Notes: a model not told the origin generated them from the sequence alone. A stretch of DNA of 64,000 nt from Peribacillus deserti (GCF_002863585.1 NZ_PGUY01000027.1:1-64000); one strand, 5' to 3'. Counted from the stretch's first letter, positions 38,301 through 47,222 are shown. Program-made: numbers and translations.

Positions 38301-38890
38301 TCCTGGTCTTTATCATTCCCATTTGAATTGTAATAGATAATATTAGATTTATATTCTTTGTCAATATCTCCAAATTTACTTCTTAATATAGTGGAACTTT
38401 TTGCTTTCATTGTTACACTATCAAGGATAACAGGCTGGTTTTTTTCTATAAATTTCGTAATAATCTCATCTGCTCGCAGATTTGTGATATCATTCTTTAC
38501 ATTTGTTGTATTGTGAGTTTTTCCGCTGACTTCAGCTGAGCTGTAACTGCCCTCCATTATAGCAATAATGTCATACTGGCCATCAAGCTCATCTCTCAAT
38601 GCAACAAACCTTTTCATTGTCATAACCTTATGATCAAATTTGTTAAGCTCACTGCCTAATATAGGAGCTAATATAGAGCTGCCATTGTCGATAATTTCAA
38701 GGATCTTCAGCTTCGGGGTATAACTTGGAATATCGTTTCCGTTTCCATAGGAAACGGAAGCTATTGACTTGATGGGATTAGGAGATAGGAAAGAAAAGAT
38801 AATTATTAAAGTTAGGCAATAATAGAAGGTTTTTTTATCATGTGTTATGCTCCTAATGAAACTCAAGGAGTGATTCCCGAATTTCAACAT
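35387..38890 (-). CDS. Large secreted Ig-like (Big_2) repeat protein with DUF5057-like N-terminal part
   Basis: 1167 residues. An N-terminal hydrophobic signal (about 25-45, after a basic stretch) precedes two related alpha/beta regions (about 56-215 and 325-570; LKILEIIDNGSS and LKVLQIMKDTNTS starts, GTGHTSTG motif) reminiscent of DUF5057/glutamine-amidotransferase-like folds. Then comes an Ig-like region (about 580-670) and several bacterial Ig-like Big_2 repeats (about 830-1150; PEDGQSVVKINKTDFTVTGL, IKGIGTGSTKVIIS). No LPxTG or LysM anchor. Probably a surface or tip adhesin. The ATG at 38890 lacks a clear ribosome-binding site, so the exact start is uncertain. Confidence 0.65.
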   Translation of the reverse strand: MLKFGNHSLSFIRSITHDKKTFYYCLTLIIIFSFLSPNPIKSIASVSYGNGNDIPSYTPKLKILEIIDNGSSILAPILGSELNKFDHKVMTMKRFVALRDELDGQYDIIAIMEGSYSSAEVSGKTHNTTNVKNDITNLRADEIITKFIEKNQPVILDSVTMKAKSSTILRSKFGDIDKEYKSNIIYYNSNGNDKDQELISHLRNFLKKDYIPRPRFELTQKPDPEKTFTPGESLSFTLNVLEPEDVRTKDLKARLYIDSDFNDRYEPDELVAEKPITTKASMISYKLPKGYSGLRYWKLELIDNSTNLKEYQKGLTKFKDQLVDLKVLQIMKDTNTSSSLKYESNMKQSKLYRDGEYRISIDTTNMSTFNGSTGKYSHSNINGSYDMVIFGFADVYNGANINNNAVASLKKYIESKQSVMFTHDTIYSSGNNWVNNFTAITGQKTPRTDLGVGAPNTSTKTAKVNEGLITNYPFRLDDNVQIATTHNQYYTLDLEDPEVIPWYNIISEDRSSDKRDVNDSWNHYYTYSKGNITYSGTGHTSTGFPIEEQELFVNTMYRAFLGSNHAPAITVLSPADQAVIPSNQNIELSYQVQDYDLKDKKINTKVYLNDKLVDSKTGIPSGTTLTNSIQHSMPDGGNAVLKIVASDDRGAVSEKTVTLKVEKLQTHLDVNRTVNKTGIIKTREELVITYEVTPKDITGLVAAAVKGDTIVISGPVFREEFPKGIEVLSNGVKTGTAASGVIYTKTLENIIYKRQGTIFKAEPVTFTVGIRPAEKETYILKDSSLKYNDANNKSITAEFNPLTITTDIELRNLIFPESFVLNKGNTKNFALDLQMDPGNAGIKDVQWSDESSGSIIKLDRETGTAEAVREGSTYIRVRVTDVFGTVKEIRSLVTVRIPVEFKAEDITLHVDETKPLPIKVLPNDEARNSLELVPEDGQSVVKINKTDFTVTGLKEGETILTVSGVNSEGVKDTQKITITVKEVPVTKINVDPDKIDMNKYETAEIKASVEPSNATNRQLNWEVADSTIVEYLGDGKIKGIGTGSTKVIISTPNGRVKAEVTVNVGQPLLGISLPKKIEIEKGKFTSITNYLVRTPKDATNVNEDSFQYVSKDPYYAEIQEDGKILGNRIGSSEIWVSVKDDKGKEFKASCMVQVVMPKEEDHGDSLY

Positions 38891-38930
38891 TTTTTCTATA
38901 ATAGATCTCTATAATATTTGCTTATAAATA

Positions 38931-38955
38931 AATCCCGCCAAAGACGGGATGATTA
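38931..38955 (-). terminator. Terminator after diguanylate cyclase gene
   Basis: Minus-strand stem ATCCCGTC / GGCGGGAT with loop TTT(G), then TTTATTTAT, between the cyclase gene and the Ig-repeat gene. Confidence 0.75.
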
Positions 38956-38967
38956 TTAATAAATTAT

Positions 38968-40677
38968 TTACTTCACATACTCTGCCACACGATTTCTCCC
39001 AGCTTTTTTAGCCCCCATATACATGGCTCTGTCCGCATGACGGACGAGTGACAGCGGATCCTCTGAGTCTTGAGGTGCTGAGGCAACTCCGATGCTGGCT
39101 GTTATGTATACTTCAAGCTCCGTCCGTTTTTCGTTTAGGTCGGAGTGAAGTTTAAAAGGCTTCATTTCTATGCTTTTACGGATCGATTCTGCAAGTACGT
39201 ATGCTTCACTCTTTATATAGTCTGGAAGCAGGATAACAAATTCCTCGCCGCCATAACGGGCTACTGTTCCGTTTGTGCCTATAATATCCTTCAGTCTGCT
39301 GGCCATCTGGAATAAAATGTCGTTTCCGCTTTGATGTCCATACGTGTCATTTACTGATTTAAAGTGATCCAGATCCAATAGGATTAAACTTAAGTTATGT
39401 ATGTTGCCTGTCTCGATCCGTCCATATTCCTTTTGGAGAAGTTCTTCGAAGTAACGGTAATTATAGACTCTTGTAAGGGCACAAATTTCGCTGTTTTTCT
39501 TCGTTTCCTCATGGAGCCTTGCATTTTCAATTGCGACGAATAAATGGGAACACAAGATATCAACCAGTGTGAGATGATATTTTTCAAAGGCTTTTTCCTG
39601 ATGGGAAGCTAATGTAATCACCCCGCAAGGCTTATTCTTTCTCATGATAGGTACGGAAAGAATACTTTCTACCGCTGGCGGAACATTAGAAGTCTCCAAT
39701 TTATTTGCTTGTGTCTGTGAGTTTAAGATAATGGGTCTGCCAGATTTGTAGACAGACCGGCTGATTCCCGTATACGGCTTTACAGACAGGGTATCAGCAC
39801 GATCTTCACTTTCAGACGAACAAATCAGCGCCAAGTCCTCATCCTGGTATTCATATACATAGGCGTAGTCAATCGGGAGGAGATCCGTTATTTTCTGCAG
39901 AAAAATATCAAGCACCTTTTCGACATTGAGAATTCCTGTTATTTGGTGACCGATGTCGCTGGTCTTTTGCAGGGCCCTATTCATATTTCCTGTCGAATTA
40001 TACAGCCTTAAAACTCCTGTCAGGCACACATACGGAATGCCCACTAGCAGGATTGAGATAATACCGAGCTCCTTATAAAGCATATAAAGCGCAAGGCCTA
40101 TCGGAAACGCTACAGCAGCAGAAGTTACAACATCCCAGAGGAAATCACTGATCCCAAATACCTTTCGATCTTTAAAAACAAAGAAAAGGATGGATGACAG
40201 GAAAATCTGATTTAAGATAAAGGCTGCTGCTTCATATCCAGTTATCGGAATGAATTCTCCTAAATTTCCAAAATTCGGATTATGGTTTCCTCCAAGCATA
40301 TAGAATGTGACAGCACTGCCAAGTGAAATGTAGAAAAACATAAGTGAATTCAAAGGATATCGATAAATAGATTCGCCTCGAACCCTAAGGTTAATCAGCA
40401 TCACCATGGTGGCGATCTGAGTCAGAACAAGCTCTGTAGCTAATCCAAAAATGAGAAATACCGCCAGTGAAACTCCCTGAGAAACGACTACCGGTATTTT
40501 ATTAATCATGATTGGGATACAGGAAACAATGCTCATTAAAATAAGAAATGCAATTACATCCAGTTCTTTACCAGTGACTTGTGGAGGAAATGCAGCATAA
40601 ACTAGCCAAAAGCTCGCTGGTATCAGCAGGAACCACAAAATCCATATAATCATTCTATTTCTTTTTGATACCCGCAA
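38968..40677 (-). CDS. Membrane diguanylate cyclase (GAF-GGDEF)
   Basis: 569 residues from a TTG at 40677, six bases after AGGGGGT; the frame extends 11 codons upstream. About six N-terminal membrane helices (to residue about 225), a GAF domain (about 235-390) and a GGDEF domain with an intact GGEEF active site about 90 residues from the end. The RxxD inhibitory site just before GGEEF is absent (TNGT there), so product inhibition is unlikely. It makes c-di-GMP. It closes the pilus locus whose PilB has an MshEN domain. The membrane part resembles MASE-type sensors; ligand unknown. Confidence 0.88.
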   Translation of the reverse strand: MRVSKRNRMIIWILWFLLIPASFWLVYAAFPPQVTGKELDVIAFLILMSIVSCIPIMINKIPVVVSQGVSLAVFLIFGLATELVLTQIATMVMLINLRVRGESIYRYPLNSLMFFYISLGSAVTFYMLGGNHNPNFGNLGEFIPITGYEAAAFILNQIFLSSILFFVFKDRKVFGISDFLWDVVTSAAVAFPIGLALYMLYKELGIISILLVGIPYVCLTGVLRLYNSTGNMNRALQKTSDIGHQITGILNVEKVLDIFLQKITDLLPIDYAYVYEYQDEDLALICSSESEDRADTLSVKPYTGISRSVYKSGRPIILNSQTQANKLETSNVPPAVESILSVPIMRKNKPCGVITLASHQEKAFEKYHLTLVDILCSHLFVAIENARLHEETKKNSEICALTRVYNYRYFEELLQKEYGRIETGNIHNLSLILLDLDHFKSVNDTYGHQSGNDILFQMASRLKDIIGTNGTVARYGGEEFVILLPDYIKSEAYVLAESIRKSIEMKPFKLHSDLNEKRTELEVYITASIGVASAPQDSEDPLSLVRHADRAMYMGAKKAGRNRVAEYVK

Positions 40678-40971
40678 CACTGCACCCCCTGATGCAAATG
40701 GCAACACCACATTACATTTTCTTAGGATTTTAGTCTTAATTTTACAGTAATTTTAACAAATTTTCTCAATTTTGTCATACATCTTTATTAAAATATAGTT
40801 AAAAAGTTTTACTTCACATTCTTAATTTAGACACCGCCGACAGAAGGCAGCAGGTCAAATTGAGTAAATTCGAGTGAGATAAAAAAATCCAGCCAGTAAG
40901 TTGATCATAAGAAATACAAGTAATTCTCAGAGGAACATAAACAAAAATTGGTTTTTCTATCTTTTGAACAC

Positions 40972-42264
40972 TTATAGCTTTTCAAGCAGATAGCCCCTGG
41001 CCTCTGCAATGAAATAAAGAGAACCTGTTATAACAAGGGCTTGATCGCGGTCAAGCTGATCTATAGACGAATCCACGGCCTGTTTCCAATCCGGGAAAAG
41101 CTTTTTTCGCTGGTGGCAGCTATGTGAAAGCAGTTCTTCAGCAGATAAACTCCTGTACATTTCTATTTGGGTAAAAATCAGCTCTTTTGCCAGTGGTTCA
41201 ACGATCGAAAGCATTTCTTGATAATCCTTGTCCTTTAGTACTGCCATAATAAAGGTAAAGTCTTTATCAGGAAATGTTTTACCCAGAGTCTCCACCAGGA
41301 CGGTCATTCCATCCGGATTATGAGCCCCGTCCAAAATGACAAAGGGATTTTCGCTGATTACTTCAATCCGGCCCTTCCATTTTGCATTTGAGAGCCCTGA
41401 CCTCACTGCTGTTTCACTTATGCTGAATCCCATTTCTTTCAGTAATTCAACCGCAGCGACTGCAAGTGAAGCATTCTCTATTTGATGCTCACCCAGCATG
41501 CTGATTTCTAAGGAATTCCACTCAGTTTTGCCAAACTTAAAGTTGAATATCTGCTTCTCAGGTAAAAAAGAGACTTTCTCCATCACAAAATCTCTGGATA
41601 AAGAAAGCATTTGTGCATGGGTCTCTCTAGCTTTATTGGCGATAACCTCATAAGCTTCCATTGCTAGGTCCCCTGTTATCACAGGAGTATTTTCTTTAAT
41701 AATTCCCGCTTTTTCAAATGCAATTTTATCAAGTGTGCCGCCTAATATATCTGTATGTTCTAGTGAGATATTTGTAATGATGGACAACAACGGATGAATC
41801 ACATTGGTGGAGTCCAGCCTGCCGCCCAATCCTGTTTCAAAAAGTACGACATCAGGCTTCTCATCTGCAAAATACATGAACGACAATACGGTTAATAGTT
41901 CAAAATACGTGATATGTTCTTCTTCGCCGCAGTCCTGCAGTGCTGGCACCAGCCGATTCATTAATCCTGTTATTTCTTGATCTGAAATCTCCCGATTATT
42001 GATCATGATTCGCTCATTCAGCCGTTCAATATGAGGAGACGTAAATGACCCGGCAGTAATTCCGGCAGACATCAATATTTCTTTTAAATAATTTAGTGTG
42101 GAGCCTTTGCCGTTGGAACCCGCAATATGTACAGATTGAAACTCCTTCTCAGGATGATTCAGCGCATCTAGAATGTGTTCCATTCTGGACAAGCCAAAAT
42201 CCATGCCGAGCTGAAGTTCTTTTTGTTTAAAAAAGCTTTGGACCTCCGAAAAGTCTTTGAACAT
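40972..42264 (-). CDS. folC: Folylpolyglutamate / dihydrofolate synthase
   Basis: 430 residues. ATP-binding GSNGKGST (49-56), the Mur-ligase-type core (FTSPHIERLNERI, FETGLGGRLDSTNV) and the C-terminal domain with LDGAHNPDGM. It adds glutamate to folates. AGGAAGGG precedes the ATG. It lies downstream of valS on the same strand, as in B. subtilis. A 260-bp gap without features separates it from the diguanylate cyclase gene. Confidence 0.96.
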   Translation of the reverse strand: MFKDFSEVQSFFKQKELQLGMDFGLSRMEHILDALNHPEKEFQSVHIAGSNGKGSTLNYLKEILMSAGITAGSFTSPHIERLNERIMINNREISDQEITGLMNRLVPALQDCGEEEHITYFELLTVLSFMYFADEKPDVVLFETGLGGRLDSTNVIHPLLSIITNISLEHTDILGGTLDKIAFEKAGIIKENTPVITGDLAMEAYEVIANKARETHAQMLSLSRDFVMEKVSFLPEKQIFNFKFGKTEWNSLEISMLGEHQIENASLAVAAVELLKEMGFSISETAVRSGLSNAKWKGRIEVISENPFVILDGAHNPDGMTVLVETLGKTFPDKDFTFIMAVLKDKDYQEMLSIVEPLAKELIFTQIEMYRSLSAEELLSHSCHQRKKLFPDWKQAVDSSIDQLDRDQALVITGSLYFIAEARGYLLEKL

Positions 42265-42327
42265 GAAAAAACCCTTCCTATATATATATATTGGTTCATA
42301 AACTTCTATTATCTTATCAAAGTTCGG

Positions 42328-42455
42328 GTGTTAGTTAAATACTGCCTAAAAGAATGTCTGGGGCAGCGAAGGTGTAAGTCCGCCGCTAGGCATACCCGCT
42401 TCTCGCACAGGAGGGCTGTTGCACCGCCGGCAAAATCATTCTTGAACTCTAACAC
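42328..42455. repeat. Palindromic GC-rich element between folC and valS
   Basis: A 128-bp stretch with matching ends: GTGTTAG (42328-42334) / CTAACAC (42449-42455), AAGAATG (42350-42356) / CATTCTT (42437-42443), and inner GGTG / CACC around a GC-rich core. It could fold into one long imperfect hairpin. It resembles a small MITE or structured RNA; no second copy in the window. Confidence 0.55.
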
Positions 42456-42462
42456 AACCATG

Positions 42463-42494
42463 AAAAAAGCCGCCATACAATAGATACTGGCGGC
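42463..42494 (-). terminator. Terminator after valS
   Basis: Minus-strand stem GCCGCCA / TGGCGGC with a 12-base loop, followed by TTTTTT, directly after the valS stop codon. Confidence 0.9.
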
Positions 42495-42502
42495 TTTCTT
42501 CC

Positions 42503-45151
42503 TTACATTTGTTTTAAATCATTGATGCGGCTGATCACTGCATCACGTTTTTCACTATAATCTTTCTCTTTGGCTTTTTCTTCTTCGATTACTTTTGCCG
42601 GCGCTTTGGCCACAAAGCCTTGATTGCTCAGCTTTTTCTGAACCCGTTCCACTTCTTTGTTAAGTTTGTCGAGTTCTTTATTCAGACGCTGAATTTCTTC
42701 ATCGATATTAATTAAGCCCTGTAGAGGCAGGATTAATTCGACTCCGGTTACGACAGCTGTCATTGCTTTTTCAGACGGCACGGCGTCCGTTCCGATCATT
42801 AATTCCTCAGGATTACAGAATCTTTCAATGTATGCGGCATTTTTATTTAAGATGGAAGCGATGTTTTCATCCTTCGCTTTCAAAATCAGCTTAATCTTTT
42901 TACTTAATGGTGTATTCACTTCAGCACGGATATTGCGGACAGAACGGATAATTTCCACTAACAGCTTCATTTCTTCTGCTGATTCTTCGTCCGTCAGCTC
43001 ATCTCTAACCTCTGGCCAAGCAGCCGTTGTAATCGATTCACCGGAATGCGGCAGATTCTGCCAGATCTCTTCAGTGATAAACGGCATGAACGGATGCAAT
43101 AGACGCATGGTGTGATCAAGTACATGTGCCAGGATGGAACGGGTTGTTTTCTTGGCTGCTTCATCTTCACCGTAAAGCGGCAGCTTCGCCATTTCAATAT
43201 ACCAGTCACAGAAGTCATCCCAAATGAAGGTATATAGGGCACGGCCCACTTCACCGAACTCGTATTTATCAGCAAGCCTTGTTACCGTTTCAATGGTCTG
43301 ATTTAAGCGGGTTAAAATCCATTTATCTGCTACGGATTTTTCTCCTGTAAGATCAATCTCTTCGTACGTCATGCCTTCCATATTCATCAATGCAAAGCGG
43401 GAAGCATTCCAGATTTTATTCGCAAAGTTCCAAACAGATTCTACTTTTTCAGTTGAGTAGCGAAGATCCTGGCCTGGAGAGCTTCCAGTTGTCAGGAAGT
43501 AGCGGAGTGAATCGGCTCCATATTGGTCGATAACCTCCATTGGATCCACACCGTTACCCAGTGACTTACTCATCTTGCGGCCATCAGCTGCACGAACCAA
43601 ACCATGAATCAGCACATCTTTGAAAGGACGCTCTTCCGTAAACTCCAGCCCTTGGAAAATCATTCGGGACACCCAGAAGAAGATAATATCGTATCCGGTT
43701 ACCAGAGCACTTGTCGGATAGTAGCGCTTATAATCCGATGCTGCTTCATCCGGCCAGCCCATAGTTGAAAATGGCCATAGTGCAGAACTGAACCATGTAT
43801 CAAGAACATCCTGATCCTGCTCCCAGTTTTCAAGATCTGCAGGAGGCTCCGTATCAACCAGGATTTCACCTGTTTCTTTATGATACCAGGCAGGAATCCG
43901 ATGGCCCCACCACAGCTGGCGGGAAATACACCAATCGCGGATGTTTTCCATCCATCTCATGTACGTATTTTCGAATCGGTCTGGAACAAAGTTGACTTTT
44001 TCGCCTTCTTTTTGCTGAAGTTCGATCGCTTGATCAGCAAGGGGCTGCATTTTTACAAACCACTGAGTGGACAGATAAGGCTCAACTACAGCGTCGCTTC
44101 TCTCCGAATGGCCTACAGAGTGCATATGCTCTTCTATTTTGAAAAGAACGCCTTCTTCCTGAAGATCCTTGGTTATCTGCTTTCTGCATTCAAAGCGGTC
44201 CATACCTTGATACTTTCCTGCTTTTTCATTCATAGTGCCGTCTTCATTCATCACCAAAATGCGTTCAAGATTATGCCGGTTACCAATTTCAAAGTCGTTC
44301 GGGTCATGTGCGGGTGTTATTTTAACTGCCCCGGAACCAAACTCCATGTCTACATAATCATCGCCGACAATCGGTATCTCTCTGCCTGTGATGGGCAGGA
44401 TAACCGTCTTCCCGATCATATGCTTATAACGGTCATCTTCCGGGTGTACAGCAACCGCCGTATCACCAAGCATAGTCTCAGGTCTTGTTGTTGCGATTTC
44501 AATGTGGCCGCTGCCATCGCTTAAAGGATACTTCATGTGATAAAAAGCACCCTGGACATCCTTGTGAATTACCTCGATATCTGAAAGAGCCGTCTTTGTA
44601 GCCGGGTCCCAGTTAATGATATATTCGCCTCTGTAAATGAGCCCTTTTCGATAAAGAGTAACAAATACTTCGCGAACGGCTTTAGAAAGCCCTTGATCAA
44701 GGGTAAACCGCTCTCGGGAATAATCCAGCCCGAGTCCCAGTTTAGACCATTGCTTACGGATATGGTCCGCATATTCTTCCTTCCATTTCCATGCTTCTTC
44801 CAAGAACTTTTCACGGCCTAAATCATATCGTGTTGTTCCTTGCTCTCGAAGCTTTTGCTCTACCTTCGCCTGGGTAGCAATTCCGGCGTGATCCATTCCC
44901 GGAAGCCATAAAACATCGTATCCCTGCATCCGTTTCATTCTTGTTAAGATATCTTGAAGCGTTGTATCCCAAGCATGCCCTAAATGCAGCTTTCCGGTTA
45001 CGTTAGGCGGTGGAATCACGATTGTATATGGTTCTTTCGTTTCATCAGGTACAGCTTCAAAAAACTTGCCCTTCAGCCACCATTCATAGCGGCCTTTTTC
45101 GATTGACTGCGGATCGTACTTTGTCGGCATAGATAATTGATTTTCTTCCAA
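42503..45151 (-). CDS. valS: Valyl-tRNA synthetase
   Basis: 882 residues from a TTG at 45149-45151, eight bases after AAGGAGG. The product then begins [14 protein letters not shown], aligning with the B. subtilis ValS start; a longer frame with ATG at 45169 has only GGGAG one base upstream. Class I motifs: HLGH after PPPNVTGKL, and KMSKS in [11 protein letters not shown]. An editing domain (about 200-370), an anticodon-binding domain and a C-terminal coiled coil (about 800-882) complete it. Controlled by the T-box leader upstream. Confidence 0.97.
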   Translation of the reverse strand: MEENQLSMPTKYDPQSIEKGRYEWWLKGKFFEAVPDETKEPYTIVIPPPNVTGKLHLGHAWDTTLQDILTRMKRMQGYDVLWLPGMDHAGIATQAKVEQKLREQGTTRYDLGREKFLEEAWKWKEEYADHIRKQWSKLGLGLDYSRERFTLDQGLSKAVREVFVTLYRKGLIYRGEYIINWDPATKTALSDIEVIHKDVQGAFYHMKYPLSDGSGHIEIATTRPETMLGDTAVAVHPEDDRYKHMIGKTVILPITGREIPIVGDDYVDMEFGSGAVKITPAHDPNDFEIGNRHNLERILVMNEDGTMNEKAGKYQGMDRFECRKQITKDLQEEGVLFKIEEHMHSVGHSERSDAVVEPYLSTQWFVKMQPLADQAIELQQKEGEKVNFVPDRFENTYMRWMENIRDWCISRQLWWGHRIPAWYHKETGEILVDTEPPADLENWEQDQDVLDTWFSSALWPFSTMGWPDEAASDYKRYYPTSALVTGYDIIFFWVSRMIFQGLEFTEERPFKDVLIHGLVRAADGRKMSKSLGNGVDPMEVIDQYGADSLRYFLTTGSSPGQDLRYSTEKVESVWNFANKIWNASRFALMNMEGMTYEEIDLTGEKSVADKWILTRLNQTIETVTRLADKYEFGEVGRALYTFIWDDFCDWYIEMAKLPLYGEDEAAKKTTRSILAHVLDHTMRLLHPFMPFITEEIWQNLPHSGESITTAAWPEVRDELTDEESAEEMKLLVEIIRSVRNIRAEVNTPLSKKIKLILKAKDENIASILNKNAAYIERFCNPEELMIGTDAVPSEKAMTAVVTGVELILPLQGLINIDEEIQRLNKELDKLNKEVERVQKKLSNQGFVAKAPAKVIEEEKAKEKDYSEKRDAVISRINDLKQM

Positions 45152-45199
45152 AGTCTTTTCCTCCTTCATTCTCCCTGCTGCTTGTCAGCAGAATTTTTT

Positions 45200-45480
45200 C
45201 CAAAATAAAAACTCCTTTCGCCTTAAAAGGACGAAAGGAGCTGATTTCGCGGTACCACCTTTTTTCCGGATAGAAAAACTCACCTTATCCGGCTCTTAAA
45301 ATTATATAACGGCTCTCCACCGGTTCCCACTACTCTGACACTTTGTCATTTGGCAGCAACAGCTCAAGGGTGACTTCCATTGGAGACTAACTTAAGAAAC
45401 CTTTCAGCAAGCGGCTTCTCTCTCTAAAAGCAGTAATCCATGTACTTTTCCCTGTCAATGCTTTACTCGTTTATTTAATT
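45200..45480 (-). promoter_or_regulatory. T-box leader of valS
   Basis: The minus-strand leader contains the T-box core AGGTGGTACCGCG (about 45247-45260) followed by a terminator hairpin GCTCCTTTCG / CGAAAGGAG plus T run (45205-45242). Upstream stem I has AGTCACCC, giving a probable GTC (Val) specifier at 45372-45374. Uncharged tRNA-Val would stabilise the antiterminator and let valS be read. Confidence 0.92.
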
Positions 45481-45487
45481 ACTCCTT

Positions 45488-45517
45488 ATGTTACAAAAAA
45501 GAGATAGTTATAGTCAA
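45488..45517 (-). promoter_or_regulatory. Sigma-A promoter of valS leader
   Basis: -35 TTGACT (45512-45517) and -10 TAACAT (45488-45493), spacer 18 bp, just before the T-box leader. Confidence 0.6.
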
Positions 45518-45780
45518 TAATCTTTTCCGATTTTTAATAAAAATATACATAAATCTACGCTCTATTAAACCTGCCTGTTAATTGCAGCATACGGCAGCCG
45601 CCTCCCGTACTAATTAACATACTCACAAAATCAAAAATGTAGGTAAGCGTATTATATGAAAGTTCAGTGATCGGGTGATGGGTGTTAAGCACAATTATCT
45701 CTCTTTAGTCATAAAATAGGGCGATCTTTATATTTTATATAGAGCGTATCTATTCACGTCTTAATAAGGGAGGGTTCCTT

Positions 45781-45972
45781 TTGAAAAGGAGATACAGCCC
45801 ATATGCCCTGCCGCCTTGGCTCAGGTCTTTGAGGGCAGGATGCAGCCAGTTAATCATCCCGTTTAGTATCTTTCAGGGAATAAGGACTTTTCTTATTCCA
45901 ACCACCTTTGATGTTCTGTTTCTCGCCATTTTAGTTCTCCTTGCTATCGCTCTTCGTCTTGAATGGATATAG
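45781..45972 (+). CDS. Small membrane protein (63 aa)
   Basis: A TTG start six bases after GGGAGGG. Residues about 1-20 are basic with aromatic/Pro (RRYSPYALPPWLRSLR), then two short hydrophobic segments (QLIIPFSIFQGIRTFL and TTFDVLFLAILVLLAIALRL). It lies alone on the plus strand between the valS leader and a repeat element, reading opposite to its neighbours. The pattern looks like a real short Bacillus protein rather than a repeat readout. No function known to me. Confidence 0.6.
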   Translation: MKRRYSPYALPPWLRSLRAGCSQLIIPFSIFQGIRTFLIPTTFDVLFLAILVLLAIALRLEWI

Positions 45973-45984
45973 GTATTGACGCCG

Positions 45985-46106
45985 TTCTTTTCGATCAGGT
46001 TAGAACCCGCAGGCGAAGACGAGGAGGCTCACCGCGGAAAGCGAGCATGCCTTGCGCTCCAATCAACCTCTTGTTCAAAAGCAACAAAATTTGCGAAAAC
46101 AGCCTT
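45985..46106 (+). repeat. Repeat element A, copy 1 (partial)
   Basis: Shares with copies 2 and 3 the string AGGCGAAG.CGAGGAGGCTC, then GCGGAAAGCGAGCAT, and the end TTGCGAAAACAGCCT. An internal stretch is deleted relative to copy 3, and the middle (CCAATCAACCTC) resembles element B, so A and B are related. It lies between the 63-aa gene and the ysxE terminator. Confidence 0.85.
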
Positions 46107-46153
46107 TTTTAAAAACAGGATCGTACTAGTTTTCAGGAAAAAAATCAAAAAAT

Positions 46154-46181
46154 TTCCCGCACACTTCTAAGTGTACGGGAA
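46154..46181 (-). terminator. Terminator after ysxE
   Basis: Minus-strand stem TTCCCGTACACTT / AAGTGTGCGGGAA, 2-base tight loop region, then ATTTTTTG. It abuts the ysxE stop codon. Confidence 0.88.
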
Positions 46182-47222
46182 TCACGTTTCGGTCTGCTGA
46201 TTCTCGGCAGCCTTTTTTTGCTGTTCTATTTCTTCCATCCGCATGACTACATACTCTGTGTTTTTCAGCTGCCAGTAATTGCTCTGCAAATTCTGCAGAT
46301 ATCTGATTTCAGGTTTGCTTCCCTTTTTTTCATGAAAATGCTTGACCGATTGAATCAAGTGGACCGGATGAGACAGATAGGCCATAAAAAGCTCCATTTC
46401 TCCATCCCTAAAGGTGAAATATTTGAAATACGTATACAGCCACTCTACACAGTCGGTATTCATAACAGGATATGTTTTTGATGAGTTGACTACAAAAGGC
46501 AGCAGGTCGGCATGCGGAGAGGCTATCCTGGAATTCTCGAAATTTATAAAATACCCATACCCCCGGTCATCATAGACGAAATGCCTTGTCGATACCTTCC
46601 CATGGGCGATGACCGTTCGTACCTTTTCCAGTTCCTTCGTTTTTTTAAACCACTCTTCGAATTTTTTGATTGAAAAATCTAATGCCTGCAAAAAATCGAA
46701 ATAATATAAGCAGTACATCAGCTCAAAAGGGGACATGTATATTTTCCGCTCACATACTTTCAGGAATTCCTCTGCAAATTCTTTATGCTTTTTCCACTCT
46801 TCAATTGTCTTCTCGTAATGTTCCTCCCGTTCCTCCTTCTTTACTTCCATGTCTTTGACAGATAGAGAATGAAGCCTTGCAAGCTCCCTGAACATCTGCT
46901 TGTGTTTTTCATTTCTCTCACTGTTTGCCTCATTTGGCAGCCAAGGCATCAAATAATACAATTTATTTTTGTGGAGCACTGCGTATCTGCCATCATTTGA
47001 CGGGAAAATGGGTACAATGCGGTTATATCCTCGCTGGTATATGCGCTGGACATTTTGGATAAAATCCACCCCCTGCTTCGGAGGTATCGTTTTCAGGGCA
47101 AACACCCCGTTGTTGGTGTACACTTTCATTAGTCTGCCGAATGTCTCAGCATAGTGTACCTCCAGGTGATAATGACTCATGATTTCTTCTATATCTTTTT
47201 TGGAATTCTCGCTTATAGTCAC
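46182..47222 (-). CDS. ysxE: Spore coat-associated kinase-like protein YsxE
   Basis: About 346 residues from a GTG at 47222; an alternative GTG is three codons earlier, and the longer frame begins with sequence unlike the family. It belongs to the CotS/YutH family of phosphotransferase-like spore coat proteins: FALKTIPP (lysine region), HGKVSTRHFVYDD (catalytic-loop equivalent) and the following NFENSRIASPHADLLPF. B. subtilis YsxE needs SpoVID for coat encasement, and its gene lies beside spoVID, as here. Substrate unknown. Confidence 0.85.
   Translation of the reverse strand: MTISENSKKDIEEIMSHYHLEVHYAETFGRLMKVYTNNGVFALKTIPPKQGVDFIQNVQRIYQRGYNRIVPIFPSNDGRYAVLHKNKLYYLMPWLPNEANSERNEKHKQMFRELARLHSLSVKDMEVKKEEREEHYEKTIEEWKKHKEFAEEFLKVCERKIYMSPFELMYCLYYFDFLQALDFSIKKFEEWFKKTKELEKVRTVIAHGKVSTRHFVYDDRGYGYFINFENSRIASPHADLLPFVVNSSKTYPVMNTDCVEWLYTYFKYFTFRDGEMELFMAYLSHPVHLIQSVKHFHEKKGSKPEIRYLQNLQSNYWQLKNTEYVVMRMEEIEQQKKAAENQQTET

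Noticed and set aside
42360-42430. Possible riboswitch between folC and valS
   Set aside because: No conserved riboswitch core could be matched; the symmetric ends fit a palindromic element better.
45976-46170. 64-codon frame between the small membrane gene and ysxE
   Set aside because: It is a readout of repeat element A copy 1 with no ribosome-binding site.
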